A stretch of 46,009 nucleotides of DNA from a virus, in IMG/VR virus record IMGVR_UViG_3300025647_000058, positions 1-46,009 of that record; one strand, given 5' to 3'. Both the position numbers and the translations under genes were made by a program. A model generated the notes under the pieces. It was given only the letters and a program-made list of their open reading frames with translations, was not told the origin of the DNA and did no database searches. Of the stretch, positions 1 through 7,890 are shown piece by piece. Position 1 is the first letter of the stretch. The number at the start of each line of letters is the position of its first letter.

Positions 1-520
1 TGTATGTTGGTGCCCTAAATATCTCGGCGGTAACCCCTAGTCCACTATAACCAATTACGCGACCCTTCAATGATAATGGTAGCGCGCCCGTTATAAATAT
101 CGTGTTATTAGATGCAAGACCTGCCACATCTTCGAATAAGGCTGACGCCTCATGCTGAGTGCCAAGCTTTGAGTTAGCCTCTGTATAGGTCTGCGATATA
201 ATACCCGCAAGGCCATTAAAATAGCCAGCATCCAAGTTTAGTGATGTGCCTTTTTCGATGCTAACAGATACCTCTGCATCATCATTAATTGCATAAGCGT
301 AGATTGATTCTAAAGCCGCTAGCCCGTCAAACTCAAAACCCTGTCTTCGCTCTGTTTCGTACCTAGTTGGCGTTTGTGGATTGAATGATGTTGGAGCTGT
401 TTCAGCGATAACGTAAACAACCTGCGTGTCGCCTTGAGTCTGATTAACCCAACCGTCCGCGCCAATAGTGACTATATTTGTCCACACTCCCTGCGGTAAG
501 TTTATTCTTATTGATGACAT
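1..520 (-). CDS. Virion fibre/decoration-like protein, N-terminal part (cut by window edge)
   Basis: This open frame starts at the ATG at 520, with GAGGTAAT upstream as ribosome binding site, and runs 173 codons off the left edge. It joins in frame with the segment at 46009-45723, giving 268 residues in all. It begins MSSIRINLPQGVW and is rich in Gly, Ser, Thr and Ala, with no membrane segment, as expected of a beta-rich virion surface protein. It lies between the terminase genes and the endolysin/portal block on the circle. I do not recognise a specific family. A head-decoration or capsid-fibre role is an inference from composition, position and the C-terminal beta-type ending; an enzyme seems unlikely. 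Confidence 0.7.
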   Translation of the reverse strand, partial: MSSIRINLPQGVWTNIVTIGADGWVNQTQGDTQVVYVIAETAPTSFNPQTPTRYETERRQGFEFDGLAALESIYAYAINDDAEVSVSIEKGTSLNLDAGYFNGLAGIISQTYTEANSKLGTQHEASALFEDVAGLASNNTIFITGALPLSLKGRVIGYSGLGVTAEIFRAPTY

Positions 521-551
521 AATATTACCTCTTTAATGTATCGATTAGGCT

Positions 552-580
552 ATTATCGTTGTTTAAATATCAATCATCAA
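552..580 (-). promoter_or_regulatory. Putative promoter of the virion protein gene
   Basis: On the minus strand TTGATG (580-575) is followed 17 bases later by GATAAT (557-552), about 30 bases upstream of the ATG at 520. The -35 is a fair and the -10 a fair sigma70 match. This is sequence inspection only. A separate inverted repeat, GGCTATT/AATAGCC, lies at 619-641 without a T tract. Confidence 0.4.
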
Positions 581-709
581 CAACAGTTTTTATATAGTAG
601 TTTAACGTAAGCGTGACAGGCTATTTAAAATCAGAATAGCCAATTAATTAAACAGTATGTAAACTAGTAGAGCCAATTCGGTATTTATTACACTTACGGA
701 GTTACCATT

Positions 710-796
710 ATGCCTGACGACGGACAACCAACCAAGCCTGTTAAACAGCAGCAACGAGTTCCAGCTAAGAAACAAACAGACAAAGAAGCGTCATAA
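710..796 (+). CDS. Small Lys/Gln-rich hypothetical protein (28 aa)
   Basis: ATG at 710 follows the strong Shine-Dalgarno stretch ACGGAG (696-701). The TAA at 794-796 overlaps the next ATG in the arrangement TAATG, which indicates translational coupling to the membrane protein downstream. The product is short, highly charged and low in complexity (MPDDGQPTKPV start, rich in Lys and Gln). No function is recognisable. It is the first gene of a three-gene rightward mini-operon that ends with a holin-like gene. Confidence 0.55.
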   Translation: MPDDGQPTKPVKQQQRVPAKKQTDKEAS

Positions 797-1284
797 TGTA
801 CTTGATTGCTTGCTCTGCCTTGTTTGCATTAGCTTCGATACATAAACCTATCAGGCGCGAATGTTTAATCATTGCCATTATCTATCTATTGACCGGAGCA
901 TCAGCTTTTCTCTTGTCTGTAGATGGTGATGCAAGATACTGGCTGCGAGCGGCAATCACAACATTAGGTGCCGTGGCGCTTTGTCGTCGCCGTACTTTGT
1001 TCGGTTTCTATCAAGCGTCAATATATGCAATGACATTGGCAGTCTATGCCGCACTTGCTTATGATGTCGCTCAATACAATTTATGGGCCCAAGCTGGATA
1101 TACTGGCTTAGGGCCTATTTTTTTAGTCTGGGGCGAAAGATACGGGAGTTTGATTTATGGATTGGTTACTTGCCAGTTTGCAGCATTTTTACCAATCATA
1201 TGGACTTTTGTTCGCCCTTATATTTCAATTTTTAATAATAGTGCTTCAAATATATTTTGGGGTAAAGGGAGTTTCAAACGATGA
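796..1284 (+). CDS. Multi-pass membrane protein next to holin
   Basis: A 162-residue protein with about four hydrophobic segments (roughly residues 1-15, 24-42, 49-65 and 72-90, with a further segment near 112-140). It overlaps the preceding small ORF by one base and the following holin-like gene by ATGA (1281-1284), so all three are probably co-translated. Its position just before a holin-like gene suggests a role in lysis or membrane modification, such as an anti-holin or superinfection-exclusion protein. No family was recognised. The membrane topology is visible in the sequence; the function is inference. Confidence 0.6.
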   Translation: MYLIACSALFALASIHKPIRRECLIIAIIYLLTGASAFLLSVDGDARYWLRAAITTLGAVALCRRRTLFGFYQASIYAMTLAVYAALAYDVAQYNLWAQAGYTGLGPIFLVWGERYGSLIYGLVTCQFAAFLPIIWTFVRPYISIFNNSASNIFWGKGSFKR

Positions 1285-1529
1285 GATCGCTAAACGATGT
1301 TGGAAATGTGGGGCTTTACAGCGGCGGGACGATGGGAGCGGCGACAGCGACAGCTAGCATTACTGATGTTATCACGCAAAATTCAGTATTGATTGGTATA
1401 ACGCTGACTGCAGTATCGATTGTTATTGGTATCGTGTTTAAAGCCATTGGCACGTATCACGACATTAAACATAAGCGGATACTTGAGCAGCAAGACGCGG
1501 AGTACAAAAAGTATTTAATGAGTAAATAG
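1281..1529 (+). CDS. Holin-like protein (82 aa)
   Basis: The protein has a short N-terminal region, one clear hydrophobic span (about residues 35-57, VLIGITLTAVSIVIGIVFKAIG), then a strongly charged tail with several Lys and Glu residues ending LMSK. Small size, one membrane span and a charged C-terminus are typical of phage holins that time inner-membrane permeabilisation. An internal Met (residue 18, MGAATATAS) could be an alternative start and would give two products, as in dual-start holins. It is the last gene of the 710-1529 cassette and is followed by a hairpin at 1532-1561. A second holin candidate lies at 45076. Confidence 0.6.
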   Translation: MRSLNDVGNVGLYSGGTMGAATATASITDVITQNSVLIGITLTAVSIVIGIVFKAIGTYHDIKHKRILEQQDAEYKKYLMSK

Positions 1530-1531
1530 GT

Positions 1532-1561
1532 AATGGCCGCTAATGTGGTATAGCGGCTATT
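1532..1561 (+). terminator. Hairpin after the holin cassette, possible terminator
   Basis: GCCGCTA (1536-1542) pairs with TAGCGGC (1551-1557) around an 8-base loop, and the stem can extend to 1532-1561 with one G-T pair. The downstream sequence is only moderately T-rich, so termination strength is uncertain. It sits directly behind the holin stop codon. Confidence 0.5.
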
Positions 1562-1573
1562 GGTTTATACCTG

Positions 1574-1586
1574 TAATTATATCACT
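1574..1586 (-). promoter_or_regulatory. Late-type extended -10 element (AGTGATATAAT)
   Basis: The minus strand reads AGTGATATAATTA, which is TGA-TATAAT, an extended -10. The same AGTGATAT core precedes the portal, sheath and (as TGTGATATAA) tape-measure genes. Here it points left into the antisense of the holin cassette. The next leftward gene starts at 520, so it could be a distant late promoter or a protein-binding site only. Confidence 0.35.
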
Positions 1587-1618
1587 ATTTAGATTTGCCC
1601 GCCGCCATCCAAGGCTAA

Positions 1619-1852
1619 CTAAAGCCCCGCAACTTCAAACGAACCGATTTTATTATCCTGGCAAAGCGTAGCAATTGCGCCAAGGGTTTTAAATACTCGA
1701 ACGCCATTTCTAGCGCTTGGCAATGCTTCGCCATCACGCGAGATAGTCCAGCCTGCAATGCTCTTGTCACCAGCTAAAACAGGCTCAGCAATAGGCTTGC
1801 TATTTGATGCTAGAAATGCACTGCGCGATTCGGTGTAATCTTGTCTTGTCAT
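1619..1852 (-). CDS. Small hypothetical protein downstream of terminase (77 aa)
   Basis: I choose the ATG at 1852 (MTRQDYTESR) over the in-frame TTG at 1864. The protein has a C-terminal stretch with GVRVFKTLGAIATLC followed by IGSFEVAGL, a pattern I associate with small phage and plasmid proteins of unknown function, but I cannot name the family. It is leftward and separate from terL by about 75 bases, and it has its own candidate promoter at 1885-1912. It may be a small DNA-binding accessory protein, but there is no clear helix-turn-helix. Confidence 0.55.
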   Translation of the reverse strand: MTRQDYTESRSAFLASNSKPIAEPVLAGDKSIAGWTISRDGEALPSARNGVRVFKTLGAIATLCQDNKIGSFEVAGL

Positions 1853-1884
1853 TATCTTATCCAATTAGTTAAATTTCTACTGTA

Positions 1885-1912
1885 ACAATAACACATTACC
1901 ACGCGATTGCAA
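1885..1912 (-). promoter_or_regulatory. Putative CGCG-type promoter for the 1852 gene
   Basis: Minus strand: TTGCAA (1912-1907), 16-base spacer containing TCGCGTGGTAATG, then TATTGT (1890-1885). The CGCG core in the spacer matches other promoters of this genome (15151, 28291, 38319). The region beside it, 1911-1930, is also palindromic (ATAGCGCTAT). Confidence 0.45.
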
Positions 1913-1938
1913 TAGCGCTATAGCAATGTGTTAAAACA

Positions 1939-3429
1939 CTACGACCAATCAACATCCATAAAGTTAAGCGACTCTTGAGCTCGTGGTGCGCGTAGCATAA
2001 TGATTGCGTCATTGATGTTTGGCGATTCCTGCCCTGTGCGCTTCTTCATATTCTCTTTACTTTCAACTTTCTTTTTACTGTTAGACTCAGACTTAACCCA
2101 TAATGCCGTGGACATTTCACGCATTATCTTTTTCCACATGGCATCATCTTCAATATCCAGGCTAAGCATTTCATTAAAATCAATGCCACGCTCGCCAAGC
2201 TCAATAAAGCGGTATGTATTGTAAAGTTGCTGCGCTACGACACCATGCGCGTGAGCCTTTTGATTGCAGTAAATTTCATAAGGGGTTTTCTCGGTTCCCT
2301 TAATCTTTTTGCTTTCATCCCAATCTTCTGGTTTTTCGATTGAGTCACCGGCATTGAATGGCGTGACATTAATCTCAAACTCTTCAAAGTTAACGCCATC
2401 TTCATCAGTGCTGATACCTTCGATATTATCTTTAGCAAACACGCTAACACCATCACCAAAGCCGCCACACTCATCATAGGTGAACTCATCAGCTTCATGC
2501 TTTCGAGCCATAGATAATGCGCGGTTAGTTGCTACGCGCAAATCTGGTGATAATGGCCACTCATCTATTTCAGTAACGCAATTACCATTTGAGTATGCAA
2601 CGGCATGGCTGTCTTTGCCTTGCCCTGCGGGATCGTATGCTACAACTTTTGGCCCTACTATTTCCCAATCTGCATGACGACTCGCAAAGCGTGCAGCTTC
2701 AAGCCATGCTTCATCAATAATGATGTCTCCTTCTGCACCCGTTGGAATGCCTAGCCATTTTTTGTCATACCGTCGCTTTGGTAATGTCCTTAAATCGCTT
2801 AAACGCAAACGCTCAAGGTGAGCAGGGAAGTATTTATTATCAGTGTAGTTCGTTTTTGTTATTAGCGTTCGTTCTGGCGTGTTGACCATCCATTGCTGCC
2901 AGGTTGCATCCAGTTTTGAATCAGGGTTGAAAATAACAATGACAATCATCTTACCCGACCTTGGGCGAATAGATGGCAAAAGCTTATCCCAACAAACTTC
3001 GCTAACACCCTCAGCTTCTTCAATAATAACAATATCAACAGCAGCGATTGATTTAATATTGTTGATATTGTTTTTAAGACCCTTAAACATGAATTTAGAA
3101 CCGTTAACAGCCGTGATCTGCTTCTCGGTTATCTTAAAAAAGTGGTCTAACCCCTCGTCAGTGATGCACTGTTCAATTTCGGCTTTGGTACTCTCAGCGA
3201 TAGATCCAAGGTATTCTCGCGTAACCAATACGCGCACTTTTCGGATCGACGCCTCAAGAACAACTGACTTGATTTTATCAACTGTCTTTCCACCACCTCG
3301 GCCACCTACGTCGACAAAGTAGTCATAAAGTGAGCTGAAAAATGACCGCTCGGCCATTATCACATTGGTGTCTAAGTTGTACGCTTTGGCAAATACCTTT
3401 TGCGGCCTAAAGTCTAACTCTTTACTCAT
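1939..3429 (-). CDS. terL: Terminase large subunit
   Basis: A 496-residue packaging motor ATPase and nuclease. Walker A is GGRGGGKT at residues 42-49. Walker B is the hydrophobic run ending in E137-E138 (DIVIIEE). The C-terminal RNase H-like nuclease starts with the first catalytic Asp, D266, in VVAYDPAGQGKDSHA, and an acidic second motif (YDECGGFGDG) follows near residue 318. Length and motif order fit the Terminase_3 or PBSX-type large terminases. It overlaps terS by eight bases, so the two are translated together. It cuts concatemers and drives DNA into the portal-bearing prohead. Packaging type (headful or cohesive) cannot be decided from the motif alone, but the circular permutation seen here fits headful packaging. 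Confidence 0.93.
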   Translation of the reverse strand: MSKELDFRPQKVFAKAYNLDTNVIMAERSFFSSLYDYFVDVGGRGGGKTVDKIKSVVLEASIRKVRVLVTREYLGSIAESTKAEIEQCITDEGLDHFFKITEKQITAVNGSKFMFKGLKNNINNIKSIAAVDIVIIEEAEGVSEVCWDKLLPSIRPRSGKMIVIVIFNPDSKLDATWQQWMVNTPERTLITKTNYTDNKYFPAHLERLRLSDLRTLPKRRYDKKWLGIPTGAEGDIIIDEAWLEAARFASRHADWEIVGPKVVAYDPAGQGKDSHAVAYSNGNCVTEIDEWPLSPDLRVATNRALSMARKHEADEFTYDECGGFGDGVSVFAKDNIEGISTDEDGVNFEEFEINVTPFNAGDSIEKPEDWDESKKIKGTEKTPYEIYCNQKAHAHGVVAQQLYNTYRFIELGERGIDFNEMLSLDIEDDAMWKKIMREMSTALWVKSESNSKKKVESKENMKKRTGQESPNINDAIIMLRAPRAQESLNFMDVDWS

Positions 3430-3832
3430 CAGCAGCGGCTCGGATAACGCCCCATGGGGTTAACTCTTCTTTTGATGATATCTCAATTTTTATAATATCA
3501 AGCCCGACTAGCTTAGCCTTACTCATAACGCTTGAGACAGCCGCAGAGCATTGAGGTGTCTCAAGGTTCATTGCAGTCTCTTTAATCTCGTTAAGCTCTT
3601 TCAGTAAGCTGTCAATGGTAATTCCGTGGCGTGCGCCAGATTCTTCTTGTAATTCCTTGTACCTTGCCAAAACCTTATCATCTTTTGACATGGTGCTAGC
3701 CTTGCTGTTTACCGTCTCTATTTTCCACCGCTTAGACGCAGGGAATGCTATTAAGTATGCTTGAGTTTTATTATCTAGCTCATGCCACTTCTGCGCGAAT
3801 AGCTCATGCTTTACTTTCTCTAGTGCTGCCAT
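3422..3832 (-). CDS. terS: Terminase small subunit
   Basis: A 136-residue protein immediately upstream of and overlapping terL. The N-terminal part (AQKWHELDNKTQAYLIAFPASKRW) resembles the helix-turn-helix region of Terminase_2-family small subunits, which bind the pac site. The middle (about residues 65-105) is a charged helical oligomerisation region, and the C-terminus may contact the large subunit. The last eight bases overlap the terL start. A promoter-like pair lies at 3869-3896. The assignment rests on motif resemblance plus location, both good. Confidence 0.85.
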   Translation of the reverse strand: MAALEKVKHELFAQKWHELDNKTQAYLIAFPASKRWKIETVNSKASTMSKDDKVLARYKELQEESGARHGITIDSLLKELNEIKETAMNLETPQCSAAVSSVMSKAKLVGLDIIKIEISSKEELTPWGVIRAAADE

Positions 3833-3868
3833 ATCATCGCCTCATGTATTGTCGTGTAACATAAACTC

Positions 3869-3896
3869 AGTATAACGAAATTGCTGATATTAAAAA
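3869..3896 (-). promoter_or_regulatory. Putative promoter of terminase genes
   Basis: Minus strand TTTTTA (3896-3891), 16-base spacer, TATACT (3874-3869), 37 bases before the terS start. The -10 is strong and the -35 weak. It lies just past the terminator of the recombination operon, which fits independent late transcription of terS and terL. Confidence 0.45.
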
Positions 3897-3913
3897 AGCG
3901 CCACGATAGACGC

Positions 3914-3938
3914 GAAAAAAGCGCCACTGTGGGCGCTT
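3914..3938 (-). terminator. Rho-independent terminator of the recombination operon
   Basis: Read on the minus strand, a 7-bp GC-rich stem (AAGCGCC paired with GGCGCTT, 3938-3919) with a 6-base loop is followed by a run of six T (3920-3915). It sits 19 bases after the annealase stop codon, so it separates the recombination operon from the terminase genes. Confidence 0.85.
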
Positions 3939-3956
3939 GGTGTTTACTTGTTTGGG

Positions 3957-4880
3957 TTATTCCCCAAATTCATCATCTTCACCGAACCCGATGTCATCAT
4001 CGTCATCAGATGCAACTCCGTCATCGCTAGAAAGTAATTCACCTTCAATTGCTTCCTCTTCGCTCGATTCGGTTTCCGTGACGTCCTCACCTGTGTCTTG
4101 GTCATAGGTTGGTTCGTCCTTTTTGGCTGAGGCTAAATTAATGCGGTCTTTGTGCTTAATGTTCAATGCAATGATTTCAGCCTTTGAGCCATCCCATGTG
4201 CCATTGGCTTGCATTTCTTCACGGATTTTACCGCAAGTATGCTTAAGCTCGTCCAACGTGTAGCAGTCTGACATGGTGGTATCAATATCAGTAAGATTGA
4301 CACTAGCTCGTGGAGTGATGTCACGCTCCTGTGCTGGTGAGTTGCTTCCGCCATTGCTGCGAATGCGACCGGCTTCATCGTCGTCTATGACTTCGCTGAT
4401 ACCAAAGGCAATACGTGCAGCCTGAATATAGGCTTTGTGACGTAACATGCGATTTGGCCAACGTTTCCATACTGATGATTTAGGGTCAGAACATTCAGCC
4501 ATGTATTCTGTAGCACATGCAGGACGTGAACGACCTTTGATATACATGCGACAAGTAATAGATGTGATTTCGCCTTTGTCGTTTAGGTGGTCATCAAACT
4601 CAACGCCATCAAATGTTTCTTGACGGTTTACCATTCGATACCAGCCATCAATCATCACTATGACTTGCAGCTTGCCACCACTGATAAACGCCGCGCATTC
4701 TTTGACAAGTGGGTTTAACTCGTACTTAGAGCAAACACCTGTGAATACTGCTATCTCAGCATTTGAAGCGGTTGCGCCATGCTGATTTTTGCTTGATATA
4801 ATCATACCTGAAATAACGTTTTTAATATCTTCTTCGCTTGCGCCAGTGTTGGCTGCTACGATTGATAATGCTGTTGTCAT
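3957..4880 (-). CDS. bet: Bet/RecT-type single-strand annealing recombinase
   Basis: A 307-residue protein resembling lambda Red beta (phage recombination protein Bet). The conserved core covers about residues 40-175, with the stretch ELNPLVKECAAF, the VMIDGWYRMVNR segment, and the RMLRHKAYIQAARIAFGISEV segment typical of this family. The C-terminal third is acidic and low-complexity, ending in repeated Asp/Glu, a likely partner-interaction tail. It anneals complementary single strands produced by the exonuclease encoded upstream (5754-4963). It has its own promoter-like sequence in the 82-base gap and ends at a strong terminator. In this phage it probably supports recombination-dependent replication and concatemer formation. 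Confidence 0.9.
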   Translation of the reverse strand: MTTALSIVAANTGASEEDIKNVISGMIISSKNQHGATASNAEIAVFTGVCSKYELNPLVKECAAFISGGKLQVIVMIDGWYRMVNRQETFDGVEFDDHLNDKGEITSITCRMYIKGRSRPACATEYMAECSDPKSSVWKRWPNRMLRHKAYIQAARIAFGISEVIDDDEAGRIRSNGGSNSPAQERDITPRASVNLTDIDTTMSDCYTLDELKHTCGKIREEMQANGTWDGSKAEIIALNIKHKDRINLASAKKDEPTYDQDTGEDVTETESSEEEAIEGELLSSDDGVASDDDDDIGFGEDDEFGE

Positions 4881-4922
4881 TTTAATATTCCTGTTGTCTG
4901 TTGCTATAATTAACGCTACAAC

Positions 4923-4949
4923 GATATAGCGTTAACGCGTTTAAGTCAA
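4923..4949 (-). promoter_or_regulatory. Putative CGCG-type promoter of bet
   Basis: Minus strand TTGACT (4949-4944) is followed by TAAACGCGTTAACGC and TATATC (4928-4923, spacing 15). A shifted -10, TATCGT, would give spacing 17. The CGCGTTA core recurs in other promoters of the genome. It allows bet to be expressed apart from the upstream genes. Confidence 0.45.
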
Positions 4950-4962
4950 GGTGTTTGTGTTA

Positions 4963-5754
4963 TTACCACTTCTTCGGCAATGCTAATACTTCAACATCCA
5001 TACCCACGCCAAATTCTTCGAACTCTTTTATTTTCTCAATGTCGAATTCGCACTGTAGCCAGCCTTCCTCTAAATCTTCCTGAGAAAGTTCAAACACCCT
5101 AACTTCATGCTTGCCGAATGTTTTTTGTTTAGACACCACAACAAAAATAAATCGAGGCATAAACCCCGTAAGTTCAAAGTAAGCTTTACGATACCAGGCT
5201 GCTTGGCAATGGTAGCGGTAATCACGAACCGAATATTTAAACTTGCTCATATCTCCAGTAGTTTTTAAATCAACGATACAATGAAATCCAAGCGCTTCAT
5301 GGTCTGGCTTTCGGTCAAATCTAGCCTTACACTTTATGCCGTCAACTTCAAAAAATACTGATAGCTCGCTTTCGCCGCTTGATGTTAACAGTTTTTTTGC
5401 CACTGGATGCGCCATTACTGAATCACGCATATCGGTAACTAGTGTGTAATCGGCGTCAGAAATAACTTCCTTACCAACCATATTTTGCTCAAATAGTTCT
5501 GCGCCTTCCTTGCCTGCCTTAGTGCGCTTATCGAATGACGGCATTTTAACGTAATCACCGACAAATGATTCTGGCTCCAATACTGCCGAATGCGTAGCAG
5601 TGCCAATATCGCCTGTGCTGCTTGGTGATGATGGCGCGTTTCTTGACCATTCAATGAGTGCTGCCGACTTGTTGATCATTGATAGGTCAGAATTTGACCA
5701 CGCTTTTACCTGTCTGTATTCTGCGTTAGTTAGTGCTGTTGTTTGATGTGCCAT
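4963..5754 (-). CDS. RecE-like PD-(D/E)XK exonuclease
   Basis: A 263-residue nuclease resembling the C-terminal exonuclease domain of RecE (exodeoxyribonuclease VIII family, PF12684-like). Visible signatures are the N-terminal SNSDLSMINKS and GTATHSAVLEPESF motif (residues 51-64, with H55), the metal-binding D147 in CKARFDRKP, D162 and K164 in IVDLKTT, and the QAAWY motif (184-188). It would resect double-stranded ends 5' to 3' and load the Bet-type annealase encoded just downstream. The pair is a classic synaptase-exonuclease system. The start ATG overlaps no neighbour and is the first in the frame. Confidence 0.88.
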   Translation of the reverse strand: MAHQTTALTNAEYRQVKAWSNSDLSMINKSAALIEWSRNAPSSPSSTGDIGTATHSAVLEPESFVGDYVKMPSFDKRTKAGKEGAELFEQNMVGKEVISDADYTLVTDMRDSVMAHPVAKKLLTSSGESELSVFFEVDGIKCKARFDRKPDHEALGFHCIVDLKTTGDMSKFKYSVRDYRYHCQAAWYRKAYFELTGFMPRFIFVVVSKQKTFGKHEVRVFELSQEDLEEGWLQCEFDIEKIKEFEEFGVGMDVEVLALPKKW

Positions 5755-5787
5755 AAAATTACGGGCGCCATAATAACGCCCTCCTGG

Positions 5788-6909
5788 TTAGTAAATTATT
5801 TTAATATTACGCACTTCATTGCGACCAATAGCGCGAATGACGGTCTTAGCATCTTCCTCGCTGACACCTGCTGCTATCAAATCGACTAGCGCTGCGCGAT
5901 TAATGGTGATGCGATGTTCTTTGTTGGCTTCGCGGTCTGCTGCCAACTTTGCTTGCTCAGCTTCTTGCTCAGCAATGCGCTTGGCTTCATTTTCTGCAGC
6001 CAACTTAACCGCTGCTGCTTGGCGTTCTTCGGCTGCGATAGCATCTTGCTTACGTTGTTCGGCTGCTGCGGCTGCGTCATCGATACGGCGTTGCTCGGCT
6101 AGTTCAGCGTCACGAATGGCTTTTTGTTCTGCGGCCTTAGAATCTTCTTCGCGTTGACGCGATTCTGCCGCTCGACGGTCCACCGCTTCACGGTCACGCT
6201 GCGCTTTTGCTTCTGATTCTGCACGTGCGTTAGCTGCGGCTTCATCTGCAATTTTACGGTCACGCTCGGCCTGTTCTGCTGCGGCTTGCTTTCGGCGTAA
6301 TTCTTCAAGCTCTAAAGCTTGCGCTTCTGCCAACTTAATTCGCTCAAGCGTCACGGTTAGCGTTGTTACAGCCGCTTCGTGTGACACCTTGAATTTTTTC
6401 AAAAGCTCCGTCCAAATATCATCAAGCACAAACTCGTTAACATCGACCAGTAACGCCGACAAGTCGGTCGAGGCGGGATTGCTCGCACACCATGCTGGAA
6501 TGCCATCTAACCATGCTAGCTTTTCGTCCTGCCATGCTTGCGCCTCTGCTAACGGTGCAAGTAGTTCATCACGCAATTTATCAAAGCGCTCTTTTGATTC
6601 GCGCGCATTTTTCTCAAGCTCTTTAGGCTGGGTTTTGAGAATACGCAAATAATCGCGCATAGGGGTATCGAGTGCTGTTTTACTTTTAGAGATTTTAGCT
6701 GCCAGTGACTTAATCCGCTTGCGCCCATCTTCGGTTTCAACGTCTGGCACTTCGGCTTTCACTTCTTTGTCTACGCTCTCAAACATCCGTAGAAGCGATT
6801 CTTCACTAAATGCATCAGGTAGTGAGGGCAAGTTAATTTTAACGTCGTCCTGATTCGCTGAGTTCGTTTCCGTGCTTAATTCTGTACCTGCTTTGCTTGC
6901 TGTTGTCAT
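5788..6909 (-). CDS. Long Ala/Glu-rich coiled-coil protein of the recombination operon
   Basis: A 373-residue protein. The first 170 residues are a helical, charged domain. Residues about 175-335 form a continuous Ala/Glu/Gln/Arg-rich coiled coil of the kind often mislabelled TolA. A conserved-looking C-terminal domain (about 335-373, REANKEHRITINRAALVDLIAAGVSEEDAKTVI) follows. Proteins of this architecture commonly accompany phage RecT/Bet and RecE-type genes, but their role is unknown. It lies 33 bases upstream of the exonuclease in the same operon. It has no signal peptide, so a real TolA role is unlikely; a DNA-end scaffold is conceivable but unproven. Confidence 0.75.
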   Translation of the reverse strand: MTTASKAGTELSTETNSANQDDVKINLPSLPDAFSEESLLRMFESVDKEVKAEVPDVETEDGRKRIKSLAAKISKSKTALDTPMRDYLRILKTQPKELEKNARESKERFDKLRDELLAPLAEAQAWQDEKLAWLDGIPAWCASNPASTDLSALLVDVNEFVLDDIWTELLKKFKVSHEAAVTTLTVTLERIKLAEAQALELEELRRKQAAAEQAERDRKIADEAAANARAESEAKAQRDREAVDRRAAESRQREEDSKAAEQKAIRDAELAEQRRIDDAAAAAEQRKQDAIAAEERQAAAVKLAAENEAKRIAEQEAEQAKLAADREANKEHRITINRAALVDLIAAGVSEEDAKTVIRAIGRNEVRNIKIIY

Positions 6910-6928
6910 TTCTGCTGCTTCCTATTGG

Positions 6929-7375
6929 TTATGCGTTGATTGAGAAATCTATATTTTCAATTTCTTTTAATGTTTTAAGGTATTGACCGCCTGCAACTGT
7001 GACCCTTACCTGCTTTTTAAGTCGCTGAACGTAACCAAGAAGTAAAAGTTTATTTTCAACTTCCCTTAACGCGCTTAATCCTCTGTTACTCATACTCCCT
7101 GATAGCTGCTTAAAGTACCCCCTTTTGGCTAGGACTGGTAAAACTGCTGAGCGATAAGCAAACCCTAGCTCATCACCTTTTATTTTTGCCGTCGATAAAT
7201 AGCATTTTTCACACAATGAAATTAAATCTTTTTCAACTGCATCGTGATCATAAGTTTTTAGAAAACCTTTTAACTTCGCCACAAACTCATTGGCGGTCGA
7301 AGGAAGTCTTATTTCGCCAGACTCAACCATGCTGATAAATTCTTGCTGCTTTTCGTTAAGTTCAATTTTTTGCAT
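6929..7375 (-). CDS. Hypothetical protein, recombination operon (148 aa)
   Basis: A mostly helical protein that starts MQKIELNEKQQEFISMVESG. The C-terminal part (SNRGLSALREVENKLLLLGYVQRLKKQVRVTVAGGQYLKTL, in shorter pieces across residues 95-138) looks like a winged-helix: a helix, a second helix with a Leu-rich core, then a two-strand wing. That suggests DNA binding, but no family is recognised. It lies 19 bases before the coiled-coil gene in the leftward operon. The spacing and orientation support co-expression with recombination genes. Confidence 0.65.
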   Translation of the reverse strand: MQKIELNEKQQEFISMVESGEIRLPSTANEFVAKLKGFLKTYDHDAVEKDLISLCEKCYLSTAKIKGDELGFAYRSAVLPVLAKRGYFKQLSGSMSNRGLSALREVENKLLLLGYVQRLKKQVRVTVAGGQYLKTLKEIENIDFSINA

Positions 7376-7387
7376 TTTATCGACCGC

Positions 7388-7633
7388 CTATAAAATTCTT
7401 AAAACCCATAAGTCCCCATTATCAGAAACCTTAGTTTTAAAAGTGTAAGACATCATATTTGCCGCCTGGAATATATTCATTCTTGCTGAAACAGGATCTT
7501 TATGTCCTACATCAATCTTTACCGACTCCAAAACAGCAAGGCCTTCAACCTGATGATGAATAAATTTTCTGTAATTTTTAATTGATGAAACGGTCTTCTT
7601 ACTACTAGGCATTGCATCGAATGGGTTTGACAT
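7388..7633 (-). CDS. Hypothetical protein, first gene of recombination operon (81 aa)
   Basis: This is the first leftward gene after the 528-base non-coding region. It is small and basic in its first half (MSNPFDAMPSSKKTVSSIKN), with no recognisable motif or membrane segment. The stop is 12 bases from the next gene start. The upstream TTGCAA-17-TATATT promoter at 7676-7704 probably drives this whole operon. Function unknown. Confidence 0.6.
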   Translation of the reverse strand: MSNPFDAMPSSKKTVSSIKNYRKFIHHQVEGLAVLESVKIDVGHKDPVSARMNIFQAANMMSYTFKTKVSDNGDLWVLRIL

Positions 7634-7675
7634 GATTAACCTCGTTAATGATATTAAATAGTTATTACCTGATTT

Positions 7676-7704
7676 AATATATTATATCATATCGATTATT
7701 GCAA
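7676..7704 (-). promoter_or_regulatory. Promoter of the recombination operon
   Basis: Minus strand TTGCAA (7704-7699), exactly 17 bases, then TATATT (7681-7676). It lies 43 bases upstream of the 7633 start codon in a very AT-rich stretch. It is a good sigma70 match and the only one close to the operon start. Confidence 0.6.
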
Positions 7705-7740
7705 CATATATTTTATAAATAAAATTATAGTCAAGTATCA

Positions 7741-7890
7741 ACCCTATTTCCCAAAATAGGAAGGACTTCCCACGCCATAGGAAATGAAGTTTAGCAGGTG
7801 AGTAGGTGCATGAGTAGGTGTAAGTGTATGTAATATAGTAAAAAAAAATATATCACTATATACCTATACACTCACTTACACCCCATTTCC
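7741..7890. repeat. Repeat- and palindrome-rich non-coding segment, candidate replication origin
   Basis: This is the core of a 528-base gene-free stretch (7634-8161) between the recombination operon and the primase terminator. It holds three short direct repeats AGYAGGTG (7793-7800, 7801-7808, 7813-7820). It also holds an inverted repeat with arms GGTGTAAGTG (7817-7826) and CACTTACACC (7873-7882), enclosing a very AT-rich centre with a run of A. A small hairpin CCTATTT/AAATAGG lies at 7743-7760. An AGTGATAT core lies near 7850. Iteron-like repeats beside AT-rich DNA and primase genes suggest an origin. The rest of the stretch (7891-8100) shows no clear gene. Confidence 0.4.

Noticed and set aside
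2879-3322. Plus-strand open frame of 147 codons inside terL
   Set aside because: It lies fully antisense to a motif-proven terminase and has no ribosome binding site; a shadow frame.
5819-6157. Plus-strand Ser/Ala-rich open frame
   Set aside because: Antisense shadow of the Ala/Glu coiled-coil gene; low complexity arises from its repetitive codons.
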